From Streptomyces yatensis (GTDB taxonomy: Bacteria > Actinomycetota > Actinomycetes > Streptomycetales > Streptomycetaceae), in assembly GCF_018069625.1 (NCBI RefSeq), contig NZ_CP072941.1, forward strand, positions 744,001 to 808,000: a stretch of DNA of 64,000 nt. The letters are read 5' to 3'. Every line of letters begins with the position of its first letter. Position 1 is the first letter of the stretch. Below are positions 46,867 to 56,392 of the stretch, one piece after another. The notes under the pieces were generated by a model. It was not told the DNA's origin and ran no database searches. It saw nothing but the letters and a program-made list of their open reading frames with translations. A program made the translations under genes and the position numbers.

Positions 46867-49800
46867 GTCGGTACCGGACCGGACGTCGGACGGTCCGCCC
46901 GCCGCCGCGGTGGCCGTGCCCTGGGACCCGAGGATCTCCGAGCGCAGATGGCCCGCAAGGACCGTCGGGTTCGGGTAGTCGAAGACGAGCGTCGCCGGGA
47001 GGCGCAGACCTGTTTCCGCGCTCAGACGGTTCCGCAATTCCACGGCGGTGAGGGAGTCGAAGCCCAGTTCCTTGAAGGGCCGTCCCACCTCGACGGTGTC
47101 CGACGTGGCATGTCCCAGGGCGGCGGCCACCTGGACCCGGATCAGCTCTTGGAGCAGGAACTGCTCCTGATCCGCCTCGGACATGCCGACCAGCCGCCGC
47201 CGCAGTCGGGCGGCGACGTCGTCCACGTCCGTGTCTCCGGCGCCCGCGGCACGCCGGACGGTCATGCCGGGTACGACGTTGCGGAAGAGGGCGGGGAGTT
47301 CGGCGCCCTGCGCACGCAGCGCCGGGATGTCCAGCCGGAAGAGCACGGGGACCACCGCGTCCGACACCAGAGCGGCGTCGAAGAGCTCAAGGCCGTCGTC
47401 CGTGGCCAGTGGCACCACGCCCGAACGGGATATCCGCTGGATGTCGTCCTCGCCAAGGTGTCCGGTCATGCCGCTGGCCTCGGCCCACAGGCCCCAGGCC
47501 ATCGACACGCCCGGCAGTCCCTGGGCCCGGCGCCAGGACGCCAGACCGTCCAGGAACACATTCGCCGCCGCGTAGTTGCTCTGCCCCGCACCACCCAGCA
47601 CACCGGTGGCCGAGGAGAACAGCACGAACGCCGACAGGTCCATCCCCGCCGTCAGCTCATGCAGATTCCACGCCGCGTCCACCTTCGCCCGCAACACCGG
47701 CTCAACCCGCTCACGGGTCAGCGACGTCAGCAGCCCGTCATCGAGCACACCCGCCGCATGCACCACACCACTCAGACCAAAGCCCTCCGGCAACCCCGAC
47801 AACACCCCGGCCAGAGCCGCACGGTCCGCGGCATCACACGCCGCGATGACCACCTCGGCACCGGCGGCCTCCAGTTCGGCCCGCAATTCGGCCGCGCCCT
47901 CGGCCTCCGCACCACGACGGGACAGCAACACCAGCTTCCCGACACCGTGCCGGGCCACCAGATGCCGCGCCACCAGGCCGCCCAGCACACCCGTGCCACC
48001 CGTCACCAGCACCGCACCCGAACCGAACCCACCCGACTCCGGAACAGCCACCGCCTGCACCCGGCCCAGACGCGGCACCCGCACCGCACCCGACCGCACC
48101 ACCACCTGCTCCTCACCCAGGGCCAGCACCCCAGGCAGAAGACCATCGACGCCGTCCAGGTCATCGGTGTCCACCAGCACCAGACGCCCGGGGTTCTCCG
48201 CCTGCGCGGACCGCACAAGACCCCACACCGCGGCCCCCGCCATGTCCGTCACACCATCGCCCGTATCGACGGCGCCCCGGGTCACCACCACCAACCGCTC
48301 ACCCGCACGGTCCTCATCCGCCAACCACCCCTGCGCCCGCTCCAGGACCTCGAGCACATGCCCGTACGCCTCACCCACCACATCCGCACCATCGGAGACC
48401 ACCCGCATGACCTCTGCCCGCGGTGTGGCCTCACCCCCCGACACGACGGCCCCGGGCGCGTCCACCCACTCGACCCGGAACAGCGCCTCCCGCGCCGCAC
48501 CGCTCGCGGCCTTCAGCTGATCCGCGTCGACCGGACGCAACACCAGCGACTCGACCGACGCCACCACCCGCCCGGACTCATCGCCCACCAGCACCGACAC
48601 CGCATCCGACCCGGCACCCGCCGACGCCAGCCGTACCCGCAGCGAGGTCGCACCCACCGCCTCCAGGGCGAACCCGCGCCATGAGAACGGCAGCCGACTG
48701 CCCGAATCACCCGTCAGACTCTCGCTCACACCCATCGCGTGCAACGCCGCGTCGAACAGCGCCGGGTGCAGACCGAACTGACCCGCCCGGTCCCGCTCCG
48801 CCTCGGGGAGCTCGACCTCCGCGAACACCTCCCCGTCACGCCGCCACGCGTGCTTCAGCCCCTGGAAGACCGGCCCGTACTCCAGCCCGTTCTCCGCGGC
48901 CCGCGCATACTCGCCCGACACATCGACCGGCTCGGCCCCCGCCGGAGGCCACACACCGAAGTCGAACGGCGTGCCGGAGACGGGCGCGGCCGAACCGACC
49001 ACACCATGGGCATGCCGCACCCATGCGGCGCCCTCGCCCTCCGCTTCCTCCCGCGAGAACACACTCACCTCACGGAAACCGGAAGCGTCCGCCTCCCCCA
49101 CCTCGACCTGAAGGTGTACGCCACCCTTCTCGGGCACGATCAGCGGCGCCTCCAGGACCAGTTCCTCAACGCGACCGGCCCCGACCTGATCGCCCGCCGA
49201 TACCACCAGCTCGACGAAGGCCGTCCCCGGGAGCAGCATCACCCCATGGACGGCGTGATCCGCCAGCCACCCGTGCGTGGCCAAGGACAGCCGCCCGCTC
49301 AGCAGCACCCCGCCGCCACTCGCCAGCGACATCACCGCACCCAGCAACGGATGCCCCAGCGAACCCAACCCCACCGAACCCACATCGCCCACGCCCGCGG
49401 GAGCGTCGAGCCAGAAGCGCTCGTGCTGGAAGGCGTAGGTCGGCAGCTCCACGCGGCGGGCGCCGTGTCCTTCGAACACCTTCCGCCAGTCGACGCTCGC
49501 TCCGCTGACATGCAGCTCGGCGGCGGAGGTCAGGAACCGCTCGGCTCCGCCCTCATCACGCCGCAGAGTCCCCAGGACCACGGCCCGCGCCTCGGCGGCC
49601 TCCACCGTCTGCTGCACCGGCAGGGTCAGCACCGGATGCGGGCTCACCTCGATGAACACGGTGTGGCCCTCATCGAGCAGGGTGCGCGTCGTGGACTCCA
49701 GCTCGACGGTCTGCCGCAGGTTCCGGTACCAGTACTCCGCGTCCAGACCGGCGGTGTCCACCAGCTCACCGGAGACCGTCGAGTAGAACGGCACCTCGGA

Positions 49801-52170
49801 GGAACGCGGCGCGATATCCGCCAGGACCTTCAGCAACTCCTCGCGGATCGACTCCACATGGGCCGAGTGCGAGGCGTAGTCCACCGGAACCCGGCGAACA
49901 CGGACCTCCTCACCCTCCAGCTCCGCGACCATCTCATCCAGCGCACCCGGATCACCGGACACCACCACCGACCCCGGGCCGTTCACCGCCGCCACCGAGA
50001 TCGCGCCACCCCACCGGGCGAGACGCTCCTTCACCTCGTCGACCGGCAACCCGACCGACACCATGCCACCACGGCCCGCAAGGCCCGCCGCGATGGCCTG
50101 CGACCGCAAGGTCACCACCTTCGCGGCGTCCTCCAGCGAGAGCGCACCGGCCACACAGGCCGCCGCGATCTCACCCTGGCTGTGCCCCATCACGGCATCC
50201 GGCTCCACACCCACCGAACGCCACAACTTCGCCAGCGACACCATCACCGCGAAGAGCACCGGCTGAACGACATCCACCCGGTCGAAACCGGGAGCACCCT
50301 CAACCCCACGCAGCACCTCGCTCAGCGACCAGTCCACATGAGCCGACAGCGCCGCCTCACACTCACCGATCGCCTCCGCGAACACCGGCGAGGACTCGAG
50401 CAGCCCCACCGCCATACCCGCCCACTGCGCACCCTGCCCCGGGAACACGAACACCGAACGACCGGGTGTTTCGGCGTCCTTTCCCCAGACCACACCCGGG
50501 AGCTTCGCGCCCTCGGCCACCGCGTCCAGGCGCTCGAGGAGCTCCTCACGGCTGGTCCCGGTCACCACGGCGCGCTGCTCGAAGGCGAACCTGGTCGTCG
50601 CCAGCGAGAGCGCCACATCGGCGGCGCCCAGCTCCGGGCGCTCCGCCACGAACTCCCGCAGCCGCCCGGCCTGCACCCGCAGCGCGGTGTCGGTCTTGCC
50701 CGACACCACCCATGCCACCGGACCCGCGACACCACCGTCGGCGGGCTCCTCGGCAACCTCCGCCTCGGCCTCGGCCTCCGGGGCCTGCTCCAGGATCACA
50801 TGCGCGTTGGTCCCGCTCACGCCGAACGAGGACACGCCCACCCTGCGCGGCTCCCCGGTCTCCGGCCACGGCCTCGCCTCGGTCAGCAGCTCGACCTGGC
50901 CCTCGGACCAGTCCACATGGCTCGACGGGGCGTCGACATGCAGCGTCTTCGGCAGGACGCCATGCCGCATCGCCATCACCATCTTGATGACGCCGGCCAC
51001 ACCGGCGGCGGCCTGCGTATGACCGAGGTTCGACTTCAGCGAGCCGAGCCACAGCGGCCGGCCCTCGGGCCGGTCCTGGCCATATGTCGCCAGCAGCGCC
51101 TGCGCCTCGATCGGGTCGCCCAGCGTCGTCCCCGTACCGTGCGCCTCGACCACGTCGATCTGACTGGGGTTCAGCTCGCAGTTCTCCAGGGCCTGCCGGA
51201 TCACGCGGCGCTGTGACGGGCCGTTGGGGGCCGTCAGACCGTTGCTCGCACCGTCCTGGTTCACGGCGGAGCCGCGTACCACGGCGAGTATCCGGTGCCC
51301 GTTGCGCCGCGCGTCGGACAGCCGCTCCACCAGCAGCACACCGATGCCCTCGGACCATGTGGTGCCGTCGGCTCCGTCGGCGAACGCCTTGCACCGGCCG
51401 TCGGGGGCCAGTCCGCGCTGGCGGCTGAAGGTGACGAAGCCCTTGGGGCTCACCATGACGGTCGCACCGCCGACCAGCGCCATGGAGCACTCGCCCTGAC
51501 GCAGCGCCTGGGCCGCCAGGTGCAGGGCGACCAGCGCCGATGAGCAGGCGGTGTCCACGGTCAGCGCGGGGCCTTCGAAACCGAAGGTGTAGGACACACG
51601 GCCCGAGGCGATGCTGGTGGTGGCGCCGTTGTGGAGGTACGGCTCGATCTCGTCCGGTATCTGCGCGGCCTCGGACGCGTAAGTGGTATGCATGGCACCG
51701 GTGAAGACACCCGTCTGGCTGCCACGCAGTGACGCGGGGTCGATGCCCGCCCGTTCGAACACCTCCCACGAGGTCTCCAGCAGCAGCCGCTGCTGGGGGT
51801 CCATGGCGAGGGCCTCGCGGGGTGAGATTCCGAAAAACGCGGAGTCGAATTGGTCCGCGTCGTGGAGGAAGCCGCCTTCGCGAACGTAACTGGTACCCGG
51901 ACGCTCCGGGTCCGGGTCGTAGATCCCCTCCACGTCCCAGCCGCGGTTTGTGGGGAAGGGCGAGATCGCATCCGCTCCATCGGCGACCAGACGCCACAGT
52001 GCCTCGGGGGAATTCACTCCACCCGGAAATCGGCAGGCCATACCGATGATGGCAAGGGGCTCAGTTGCCGAACTGATCAGCTGGCGGTTCTGACGCTTGA
52101 GCCGCTCGATTTCCTTGAACGACTTGCGCAGCGCTTCAACAGCTTTGTTCTGGTTGGATGCAGCAGGCAT
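40336..52170 (-). CDS. Type I modular PKS, PKS-A (two modules, one fully reducing)
   Basis: This is a 3944-residue PKS, transcribed first of the five. A1 is KS-AT-DH-KR-ACP and A2 is KS-AT-DH-ER-KR-ACP, both with methylmalonyl ATs. Chosen start: ATG at 52170 with GTGGAG six bases upstream; an in-frame ATG at 52212 has no clear ribosome site. The first KS has an active-site Cys, not Gln, and is preceded by a docking helix ([19 protein letters not shown]). This is therefore not a loading module, and the chain must come from another PKS outside the window. The C-terminal tail ([12 protein letters not shown] ... [15 protein letters not shown]) fits PKS-B. Expected output is a 2-methyl alkene followed by a fully saturated methyl-branched unit. 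Confidence 0.97.
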   Translation of the reverse strand: MPAASNQNKAVEALRKSFKEIERLKRQNRQLISSATEPLAIIGMACRFPGGVNSPEALWRLVADGADAISPFPTNRGWDVEGIYDPDPERPGTSYVREGGFLHDADQFDSAFFGISPREALAMDPQQRLLLETSWEVFERAGIDPASLRGSQTGVFTGAMHTTYASEAAQIPDEIEPYLHNGATTSIASGRVSYTFGFEGPALTVDTACSSALVALHLAAQALRQGECSMALVGGATVMVSPKGFVTFSRQRGLAPDGRCKAFADGADGTTWSEGIGVLLVERLSDARRNGHRILAVVRGSAVNQDGASNGLTAPNGPSQRRVIRQALENCELNPSQIDVVEAHGTGTTLGDPIEAQALLATYGQDRPEGRPLWLGSLKSNLGHTQAAAGVAGVIKMVMAMRHGVLPKTLHVDAPSSHVDWSEGQVELLTEARPWPETGEPRRVGVSSFGVSGTNAHVILEQAPEAEAEAEVAEEPADGGVAGPVAWVVSGKTDTALRVQAGRLREFVAERPELGAADVALSLATTRFAFEQRAVVTGTSREELLERLDAVAEGAKLPGVVWGKDAETPGRSVFVFPGQGAQWAGMAVGLLESSPVFAEAIGECEAALSAHVDWSLSEVLRGVEGAPGFDRVDVVQPVLFAVMVSLAKLWRSVGVEPDAVMGHSQGEIAAACVAGALSLEDAAKVVTLRSQAIAAGLAGRGGMVSVGLPVDEVKERLARWGGAISVAAVNGPGSVVVSGDPGALDEMVAELEGEEVRVRRVPVDYASHSAHVESIREELLKVLADIAPRSSEVPFYSTVSGELVDTAGLDAEYWYRNLRQTVELESTTRTLLDEGHTVFIEVSPHPVLTLPVQQTVEAAEARAVVLGTLRRDEGGAERFLTSAAELHVSGASVDWRKVFEGHGARRVELPTYAFQHERFWLDAPAGVGDVGSVGLGSLGHPLLGAVMSLASGGGVLLSGRLSLATHGWLADHAVHGVMLLPGTAFVELVVSAGDQVGAGRVEELVLEAPLIVPEKGGVHLQVEVGEADASGFREVSVFSREEAEGEGAAWVRHAHGVVGSAAPVSGTPFDFGVWPPAGAEPVDVSGEYARAAENGLEYGPVFQGLKHAWRRDGEVFAEVELPEAERDRAGQFGLHPALFDAALHAMGVSESLTGDSGSRLPFSWRGFALEAVGATSLRVRLASAGAGSDAVSVLVGDESGRVVASVESLVLRPVDADQLKAASGAAREALFRVEWVDAPGAVVSGGEATPRAEVMRVVSDGADVVGEAYGHVLEVLERAQGWLADEDRAGERLVVVTRGAVDTGDGVTDMAGAAVWGLVRSAQAENPGRLVLVDTDDLDGVDGLLPGVLALGEEQVVVRSGAVRVPRLGRVQAVAVPESGGFGSGAVLVTGGTGVLGGLVARHLVARHGVGKLVLLSRRGAEAEGAAELRAELEAAGAEVVIAACDAADRAALAGVLSGLPEGFGLSGVVHAAGVLDDGLLTSLTRERVEPVLRAKVDAAWNLHELTAGMDLSAFVLFSSATGVLGGAGQSNYAAANVFLDGLASWRRAQGLPGVSMAWGLWAEASGMTGHLGEDDIQRISRSGVVPLATDDGLELFDAALVSDAVVPVLFRLDIPALRAQGAELPALFRNVVPGMTVRRAAGAGDTDVDDVAARLRRRLVGMSEADQEQFLLQELIRVQVAAALGHATSDTVEVGRPFKELGFDSLTAVELRNRLSAETGLRLPATLVFDYPNPTVLAGHLRSEILGSQGTATAAAGGPSDVRSGTDDDPIAIVAMSCRFPGGVQTPEELWQLVMAGTDATSSLPSNRGWDLESTYDPDPSREGTYYARNGGFLYDADQFDPEFFGISPREALSMDPQQRLLLETSWEAFERAGIAPETARGSRTGVFVGVVYNDYGTRLQGHSPEGIEGYLGIGSAGSVASGRVSYTLGLEGPAVTVDTACSSSLVALHLAVQALRQGECDMALAGGATVMSTQLGLVDFSRQRALSVDGKCKAFSDGADGFGFAEGVGLLLVERLSDARRNGHEVLALVRGTATNQDGASNGLTAPNGPSQQRVIRAALANARLSATEVDAVEAHGTGTKLGDPIEAQAVLATYGQDRPADQPLWLGSVKSNIGHAQAAAGVAGVIKMVMAMRHGALPKSLHIDEPSPHVDWSAGGVSLLTDAMPWPETGRPRRAGVSSFGMSGTNAHAVLEQAPSDDAPSTAAEDEAPAAELPEVTPWVISGRSDSAVEAQAERLLTQVRERREVSPADIGLSLATTRSVFEHRAVVLAGDGDGLLSGLGALAEGNAAPGVVRGTAGARDQAVLVFPGQGSQWVGMAAGLLETSPVFAERIGECAAALAPYVDWPLADVLRGGEGSAEALERVDVVQPVLWAVMVSLAELWRSYGVEPAAVIGHSQGEIAAACVAGALSLEDAAKVVALRSQALRALSGRGGMVSVSLPVDSVRERLEAWGERLSVAAVNGPSAVVVSGDADALDELMGVCEGDGIRARRVPVDYASHCAHVEAIEDELRQLLAGIAPRSSSVPFYSTVTGGVLDTTEMDAGYWYRNLRQTVRFDETVRVLLTDGFQVFIEASAHPVLTMGVEQTAEDHGARVTAVGSLRRDEGGLQRFMTSLAEAYVGGASVDWAGLFAGTAARRVDLPTYAFQRARYWLDPEADGAGDVSSAGLDAAGHPLLGAAVPLPDSDGFLLTGRLSLRTHPWLADHAVLGRVILPGTAFVELASRAGDAVGCDRLEELTLEAPLVLPEEGAVQVQLVVSGPGQGAERELSVYSRRGDGPDAPWTCHAKGVLAVASAADGAAGPVDLSAWPPAGAEAVETAGFYEEVAATGLAYGPVFRGLRAVWRKGDEVFAEVALPEESRAEAARFGLHPALLDTALHAWLVSAAAEGEGSSGGIRLPFVWSGVSLYATGATSLRVRLARTGADGMSVLVADAAGTPVASAEALVTRPVSEAQLASSAEDTESLYRVEWVAAPTTAPVPETDRCAVAGPDVFGLARGLKAADGSVEEHADLAALAAHVGSGAPLPNLVFVTVSSAPGEDVVPATRAVAHQTLDMVRAWLTEDRFADARLVLVTRGAMATEDGVDPRDLAAAPVWGLVRSAQAENPDRFVLLDVDGGEQSLALVHQAVSTGEPQLAVRGAEMLVPRLASGAAAGVLTPPAGTEAWRLEASGAGTLEGLALATAADATAELGEHEVRVAVRATGLNFRDVLISLGMYPGEALMGGEGAGVVVATGPGVTSLAVGDRVMGLWEGGFGPLAVVDHRTLVRIPDGWSFTEAASVPVVFVTALYALRELAGLRRGESLLVHAAAGGVGIAAVQLARAWDCEVFATASEAKWDVLRGLGLDEAHISSSRTLEFEERFKATSGGRGVDVVLDSLAGEFVDASLRLLGEGGRFIEMGKTDVRSADEVAAAHPGVLYRAFDLAEAGPERIGDMLAEIVALFERGELRPLPTRVWDVRRSPEAFRFMSQARHVGKLVLSVPAALDPEGTVLITGAGGVLGGLVARHLVAEHGIRRLLLVSRRGRAAESMAALETELTALGASVDVAACDVADRDALAELLAGLPDDGHGLTGVVHAAGLLDDGTVTSLTPERLDAVLRAKVDGAWHLHELTRRFDVAMFALFSSAAGVLGSAGQANYAAANTFLDGLAQRRRAMGLPGVSLAWGMWAERSGMTGHLAEADLSRMTRGGLVPFSSEEGLGLFDTAGRLAEGLVVPARLDLGHLAATADTTPVPPLLGGLVRRPAVSRRASAQDDSGAREAPLARRLAGLGQGERQRTLLRLVQEHAATVLGHGSASAVDTDRGFLELGFDSLTAVELRNRLNAATGLRLPATLIFDYPTPAALAAQLNAEIAPLAADEPSDVAAELDRLEAALLGTGAAADDDTRAMVASRLKRLLSHWDGGRGGPAPDGPATESGDAQDVAEHLETAEADELFAFIDQEFGTS
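46868..52064 (-). other. PKS module A1: KS-AT(methylmalonyl)-DH-KR(B)-ACP
   Basis: The KS active site reads TACSSA (Cys residue 209), with Ala in place of the usual third Ser. The AT has GHSQG near 50180 and YASHS near 49872, methylmalonyl type. The DH has [11 protein letters not shown] near 49245 and FDAALH near 48750. The KR has TGGTGVLGG near 48000, VLDD near 47745 and SNYAAAN near 47575, B-type. ACP serine is near 47055. There is no ER between DH and KR. Confidence 0.9.
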
Positions 52171-52426
52171 CGGAAACTCCACACTTAACGCGTCGTTCGC
52201 TGGAGAGCGCAACGGCCCTGAGATTTTTCAAAACACGCCTTGCCAGACGGACACCGGCCACACTAGCCCCGCACCCGTAAGGGAAACCCTAGAAACCCGC
52301 GCAGGCTCGGTTAACGCTCCCGGGCATGTTCGCGGGATTTGATTTCACCAATGTTTCACCGGCCGTGTATCGCGTGCCACCGTGCGTTCTCCGCCGCTGT
52401 TCGCGCTCCGGTTCGACCCGTCTTTT
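52171..52426 (-). promoter_or_regulatory. Intergenic region upstream of PKS-A, probable promoter region
   Basis: This 256 bp gap separates the ferredoxin stop from the PKS-A start and is the only sizeable gap upstream of the PKS series. On the minus strand it contains the quasi-palindrome CTAGGGTTTCCCTTA (about 52278-52292), roughly 110 bp before the start codon. It loosely resembles the CTVGGGAWWTCCCBAG boxes of PAS-LuxR regulators of polyene clusters but is one base shorter at the centre. The ribosome site GTGGAG is at its PKS end. I could not fix -35 and -10 boxes. Confidence 0.3.
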
Positions 52427-52633
52427 TCACGCGCCAGGGTCTTCTTCGATGCGGATCGCACCGGTGGGGCAACGGGATACGACCTCGCGCAGGGTGTCCA
52501 GCCGTCCGGCGTCGGGCTGTGCTTCGAGCAGAACGACGGAGCCGTCCTCGTCGCTCTGGTCGAACAGGTCAGGCGCGATCAGCGCGCACTGGCCAGCCGC
52601 ACAGCACACCTCACGGTCGGCGGTGATCCTCAT
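52427..52633 (-). CDS. [3Fe-4S] ferredoxin, P450 redox partner
   Basis: This 68-residue acidic ferredoxin is a soluble electron carrier. Cys10, Cys16 and Cys55 (CCAAGQC ... CPTG) match the three cluster ligands of the small actinomycete [3Fe-4S] ferredoxins that donate electrons to P450s. The place of the fourth ligand of 4Fe proteins is Ala13; Cys11 is an extra cysteine with no expected role. The length is normal for the family. It starts at ATG 52633, 79 bp after the P450 stop and on the same strand. It most likely serves that P450, and possibly the second P450 as well. A strong hairpin lies between the two genes. Confidence 0.93.
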   Translation of the reverse strand: MRITADREVCCAAGQCALIAPDLFDQSDEDGSVVLLEAQPDAGRLDTLREVVSRCPTGAIRIEEDPGA

Positions 52634-52666
52634 CGGGTCTCAGTCCTACCTTGTCGTTCGGGATGA

Positions 52667-52697
52667 TGAGCCGGCCACTCGCGGAGTGGCCGGCTCA
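52667..52697. terminator. Perfect 14-bp stem-loop between P450 and ferredoxin genes
   Basis: TGAGCCGGCCACTC is followed by the loop GCG and its exact complement. The hairpin lies in the 79 bp between the P450 stop (52713) and the ferredoxin start (52633). There is no U-tract, which is usual for Streptomyces terminators. It may end P450 transcripts, give partial read-through into the ferredoxin and PKS genes, or act as an mRNA processing or stability element. Confidence 0.65.
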
Positions 52698-52712
52698 GGA
52701 TTCCGGGCTCGT

Positions 52713-53885
52713 TCAGTCGTCCCAGGTGACGGGAAGCGACCTGGGGCCGTAGTGCACGAAGTCATCACGCATCGGGACCTCATCGCCCGGCACCGTCAGC
52801 CGCAGCGTGGGGAACCTGTCGAACAGGGCCTCGTAGCCGACGCGCAGGATGGTGCGGGCGAGGTGCTGGCCGAGGCACTGGTGCACGCCGTGGCCGAGTG
52901 CCAGGTGCCCGTGGTCCGTGCGGCCGATGTCGAGCTGGTCAGGGTTGTTGTAGCGCTCGGGGTCGCGGTTGACGGCCGGGAGGGCGACGGTGACCACTTC
53001 GCCCTTCTTGATGGCCTGGCCGGCGAACTCGACGTCCTCGAGCGCCCACCGGCTGGCCCCGAGGTGGGAGATGGTCAGGAAGCGCAGGAGCTCCTCGACG
53101 GCACCCGCCATGAGCTCCGGGTCCTCGCGGAGCCTGGCCAGCTGATCGGGGTGCTCGAGCAGGGTGAAGACGCCCATGGCCAGCATGTTGCCCGTGGTGT
53201 CGAAGGCCCCGGTGATCAGCGTGGCGGCCATGCCCATGAGCTCCTGCTCGTTGAGCTGCCCGCCGCGGATCAGATCACCGAGGAGGTCGTCCCGGGGGTC
53301 GTCCATCCTGGCCGGTACGAAGCGGGACAGGAATCCGCTCATCCCGGACACGGCGGCGAGCGCCTCGGGGACGGTGCAGGAGAGGCGTCCGAGCGTCTCC
53401 ACGTGCCGCTGGAGGGTCTTGCGCTCCGATTCGGGGACGCCGATCATCTCGCACATCACCCGGGAGGGAACCGATTCGGTGAATACCTCGACAAGATCGG
53501 CGCCCGGCCCGGCCTTTTCCAGATCGTCGAGTTGTTCGTGCACGATTCGCTCGATCATGGGGGCGAGCTGACGCGTACGACGGACCGTGAAAAAGCCGGT
53601 GACCAGCTTGCGGTACTGGCTGTGGATCGGGTCGTCCGTCTTCGCGAAGGCGCCGGGGTCGGCCGCGCGGCCGTCGTACTGCAGTTCCGTGGGAACCGGA
53701 GAGATTATCCCTTCCTGGCGCGCGCTGAAGCTCTTATGAGTGAGGAGTTCCTTCGCTTCGGCGTGCCGCGTGATGAGCCACCCGGGCGACCCATCAGGGT
53801 AACTCATGCGCGTTATCCGCTCCTGCTCGCGCAGGGGGGTGTAGCCGTCCGGAGGATCGAAGGGGCAGCTCCGCTGGGTGGGCAT
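52713..53885 (-). CDS. Cytochrome P450 (first), probable polyketide tailoring oxidase
   Basis: This soluble bacterial class I P450 would be 390 residues from the ATG at 53885. Visible are the I-helix GAFDTT (about residue 226), the K-helix ELLR (about 265) and the heme loop LGHGVHQCLG with Cys about 337. The first residue of the heme-loop consensus FGxGxHxCxG is Leu instead of Phe. The start is uncertain: the frame is open to an ATG at 53945, and a TTG at 53915 has GGAGGA just upstream, while 53885 has no good ribosome site. It is codirectional with the ferredoxin and PKS genes, so it probably hydroxylates or epoxidises the polyketide. The substrate position cannot be read from the sequence. 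Confidence 0.93.
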   Translation of the reverse strand: MPTQRSCPFDPPDGYTPLREQERITRMSYPDGSPGWLITRHAEAKELLTHKSFSARQEGIISPVPTELQYDGRAADPGAFAKTDDPIHSQYRKLVTGFFTVRRTRQLAPMIERIVHEQLDDLEKAGPGADLVEVFTESVPSRVMCEMIGVPESERKTLQRHVETLGRLSCTVPEALAAVSGMSGFLSRFVPARMDDPRDDLLGDLIRGGQLNEQELMGMAATLITGAFDTTGNMLAMGVFTLLEHPDQLARLREDPELMAGAVEELLRFLTISHLGASRWALEDVEFAGQAIKKGEVVTVALPAVNRDPERYNNPDQLDIGRTDHGHLALGHGVHQCLGQHLARTILRVGYEALFDRFPTLRLTVPGDEVPMRDDFVHYGPRSLPVTWDD

Positions 53886-54279
53886 TGACACAGTGGGGTG
53901 CGGGGCGTCGACCAAGACTCCTCCATCGATTTCACATCCATGCATCGAGGTCGTCGGCGGCTACACCGGCTGGCTCGATGTCGATGCTAGCTTCGTCGTC
54001 GACCCGACAGCGCACCGAAAGGCTCCCGCAGACAACGTCTGCAAATTTCCTTAGACAAAGGCGAAAGTTGTTGACCCCGTGCGGGTCGGTGAACTCACCG
54101 CGTCGGCCGCCCCGTCTGAGCGTGCGGCCCGACCGCCCTCTACCCCCCTTCCCCGGGTGTGCTCGGTCCAACCACAACCGGCCCGGGTCGAATGTCGGCC
54201 ATCCCTCCTAAGGCGATTGTCTTAATAAGACGACCGCCTTACGGTGATCAAAGGTCCCCGACACCGGAGGAGTCCCCCC
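53886..54279. promoter_or_regulatory. Divergent promoter region between the two P450 genes
   Basis: This 394 bp region holds the outward promoters for the first P450 (minus strand) and the second P450 (plus strand). It is less GC-rich than the genes around it. Its distal part carries the double palindrome at 54209-54241 and a GGAGGAG ribosome site at 54266-54272. A TTGACC at 54071-54076 could be a -35 box, but I see no convincing -10 partner. No small gene is supported here. Confidence 0.5.
54209..54241. promoter_or_regulatory. Probable TetR-family operator, double palindrome
   Basis: TAAGGCGATTGTCTTA, one central A, then TAAGACGACCGCCTTA. The two 16-base halves are inverted copies with 14 of 16 matches. 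Each half is also close to palindromic on its own (TAAG ... CTTA). The core GTCTTAATAAGAC is a perfect inverted repeat. It lies 38 bp before the ATG of the second P450, two genes from a TetR-family regulator. The size and symmetry fit two TetR dimers binding side by side. Confidence 0.7.
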
Positions 54280-55494
54280 ATGACGGAAGCCATCCCCGAC
54301 TACCCCTTCGAGCAGCCGAACGCGCTGGAGCCCCCGCGGGAGTGGGCCGAGACGCGGGCCACCTGCCCAGTGGCACACGTACGGATGCCCAGTGGGGACG
54401 TGGTCGGCCTGCTGACCGGGTACGAGGAGGTCCGTGGCCTGCTGACCGACCCTCGGTTCAGCCGCAACCTGGATCGCGAGGGCGCTGCCCGCATGTCGAC
54501 CACCGAGGACGGGGGGACGTTCAGCCGCCCCTCCCAGGGTGACGCGGACATCAAGGAGGGCCCGGGACACCGGAGGTGGCGACGGCTGCTCAGCCGCGCG
54601 TTCACGGTGAAGAAGATGGAAGCGTGGCGCCCGCGCATCCAGGAGATGGCGGATGAGCTGGTGGCCGCCATGGTGGCCGAGGGGTCACCCGCGGATCTCC
54701 GCGCCGCGGTGGCACTCCCCCTTCCCGTGCGGGTCATCTGCGCGCTGCTGGGCGCGCCGAGCGAGGACCAGGACACGTTCGCGCGCTGGTCGGAGACGCT
54801 GCTGACGTTGACGCGCTACACCCAGGCCGAAGTGGACGAGGCGCAGGCGGAGTTCCGTGCCTACGCGTCCGATCTCGTCGAGCGCAAGCGGGCGCGGCCG
54901 GGCGATGACCTGCTCAGTGAGCTGACCCAGATCACCGACAGCCAGGACGGCCGGCTCAGCCACGACGAACTCATCGCCACCGTGGTCGGTCTCCTGCTCG
55001 CGGGGCACGAGACCACCTCCAACATGATCCTCAAGATGACGGCGATGCTGCTGTCGGAGCGGGAGCGCTACGAAACCCTGCTCGCCGATCCCGGGCTGGT
55101 ACCGGGCGTGGTGGAGGAGGCCCTGCGGCTGGACGCCCTCGGTGGGGTGGGCATCCCCCGGTTCATCACCGAGGACACGGAGGTCAGTGGGGTGCCGGTG
55201 GGCGCCGGGAGCACCCTGTTCGTCAATCTGCACGCGGCCAACCGGGACGAGCGCAAGTTCCCCGACCCCGACCGCTTCGATCCGCGCCGGGAGAACAGCG
55301 CCCAGCACGTCGCCTTCGGGGCAGGACCGCATTTCTGCGTCGGTCAGACGCTGGCCCGGGTGGAGCTCCAGGTGTGTCTGGCCACCTTCGTCAGGCAGCT
55401 GCCCGCACTGCGGCTGCGGGACGCCCCGCACGACCTCCGTGTGCGCGAGGGGATCTCGGCGGGCGGCTTCGAGGACCTGTGGGTCACCTGGTGA
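54280..55494 (+). CDS. Cytochrome P450 (second), TetR-controlled candidate
   Basis: This 404-residue soluble bacterial P450 has every hallmark intact: I-helix AGHETT (about residue 241), K-helix EALR (about 279) and the heme loop FGAGPHFCVG with Cys about 353. The start is the ATG at 54280 with GGAGGAG seven bases upstream; an in-frame start at 54244 would overlap the operator. It is transcribed away from the first P450 and followed 80 bp later by the TetR-family gene. The palindrome in front of it suggests repression by that regulator. It could be a second tailoring oxidase of the polyketide or an unrelated detoxifying or inducible P450; position alone cannot decide. Confidence 0.94.
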   Translation: MTEAIPDYPFEQPNALEPPREWAETRATCPVAHVRMPSGDVVGLLTGYEEVRGLLTDPRFSRNLDREGAARMSTTEDGGTFSRPSQGDADIKEGPGHRRWRRLLSRAFTVKKMEAWRPRIQEMADELVAAMVAEGSPADLRAAVALPLPVRVICALLGAPSEDQDTFARWSETLLTLTRYTQAEVDEAQAEFRAYASDLVERKRARPGDDLLSELTQITDSQDGRLSHDELIATVVGLLLAGHETTSNMILKMTAMLLSERERYETLLADPGLVPGVVEEALRLDALGGVGIPRFITEDTEVSGVPVGAGSTLFVNLHAANRDERKFPDPDRFDPRRENSAQHVAFGAGPHFCVGQTLARVELQVCLATFVRQLPALRLRDAPHDLRVREGISAGGFEDLWVTW

Positions 55495-55499
55495 CGGTC

Positions 55500-55530
55500 C
55501 ACGGCGGCGCGGTGGGCGAGCGGCGCCGTG
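55500..55530 (+). terminator. Weak hairpin after the second P450
   Basis: CACGGCG and CGCCGTG form a 7-bp stem with a 17-base loop, starting six bases after the P450 stop. It could be a weak or attenuating terminator before the TetR gene. The long loop lowers confidence. Confidence 0.3.
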
Positions 55531-55574
55531 CGTACGGCCGGGGCCTGCCCGACCGGTGCCGTTAGCCTGGCGGG

Positions 55575-56246
55575 ATGACTCCTCCGGGACCGGCCGCCCC
55601 GCCCTCTCCGCGCTCCGCGCTCGCGCGGGACAAACTGATGCGCACCGCCGAACGGCTCTACGCCGAGCGCGGGTTCGCGAACGTATCGGTCCGGCAGATC
55701 AGCGAGGCGGCCGGCCAGCGCAACAACTCAGCGGTGCAGTACCACTTCGAGAGCCGGGACCGGCTCATCGAGACGATCCTGTCGCACCACACCCGACTCG
55801 TCGAGAAACACCGCATCGTGATGGTGGAGGCGCTGCGCGAGCGGGAGACCGTGTCCCTGGAGGAGCACTACGGCTGTCTGATCCTGCCGAACGTCGAGAA
55901 CCACATCGAAGCGGGCACTCCCACATGGTGTGCCCGCTTCCTCGCGCAGGCCCTGGTCGAGCCCGCGCTGCGCGACTACGTCCTTCAGGACCATCTGGAC
56001 ACGCCGTCGCTGCGCCTGCTGGACGAGATAGGTGCCATCCGCCGGGACGGCATCCGCCCCGAACTGCGCGCCCGGCACGGCACCATGGTGCGCCAGCTCT
56101 CCGTGCACGCCTTCGCCGAGCTGGAGTACGACCTGGCGAACGGCCGCATCGACCCCGCCACGGCGGAGGAATCCTGGCGGGTGCTCGGCCAGGATCTGAT
56201 CAAGGCGCTGTGCGGACTCACCACCGGCCTGCTCGGCCCCCGGTGA
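55575..56246 (+). CDS. TetR-family transcriptional regulator
   Basis: This 223-residue DNA-binding repressor has the typical TetR layout. An N-terminal helix-turn-helix spans about residues 18-70 (RTAERLYAERGFANVSVRQI, then NNSAVQYHF and RDRLIETIL), and a longer all-helical ligand-binding half follows. It begins at ATG 55575 with GGCGGG immediately upstream. It follows the second P450 by 80 bp on the same strand. The double palindrome ahead of that P450 is its best candidate operator. Self-control through read-through from the same promoter is likely. The ligand is unknown; it may be the polyketide or an intermediate. Confidence 0.92.
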   Translation: MTPPGPAAPPSPRSALARDKLMRTAERLYAERGFANVSVRQISEAAGQRNNSAVQYHFESRDRLIETILSHHTRLVEKHRIVMVEALRERETVSLEEHYGCLILPNVENHIEAGTPTWCARFLAQALVEPALRDYVLQDHLDTPSLRLLDEIGAIRRDGIRPELRARHGTMVRQLSVHAFAELEYDLANGRIDPATAEESWRVLGQDLIKALCGLTTGLLGPR

Positions 56247-56248
56247 CC

Positions 56249-56265
56249 GCGGGGCTTCCCCACGC
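56249..56265 (+). terminator. Possible terminator after the TetR gene
   Basis: GCGGGG-CTT-CCCC-A-CGC forms a short GC-rich hairpin with one bulged A, three bases after the regulator stop. It separates the regulator from the injection-system-type genes that follow. Confidence 0.35.
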
Positions 56266-56392
56266 GCGGGGAGACGCCGTGAGAACACGGGGGTGACGGC
56301 CTCGTCACGCCCGTGCTGCCACCCTTCGTGCGGGAGTGTCAGCGGGACGCCACGTTCCTCTCGGCACCGACACGCGTGGGAGGTTCCGTCCG

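Noticed and set aside
46868..52170. PKS-A as the loading (first) PKS
   Set aside because: Its first KS has Cys rather than Gln, no extra AT-ACP precedes it, and it begins with a docking helix that expects an upstream partner.
54061..54110. Promoter from TTGACC at 54071
   Set aside because: No acceptable -10 box at the proper distance.
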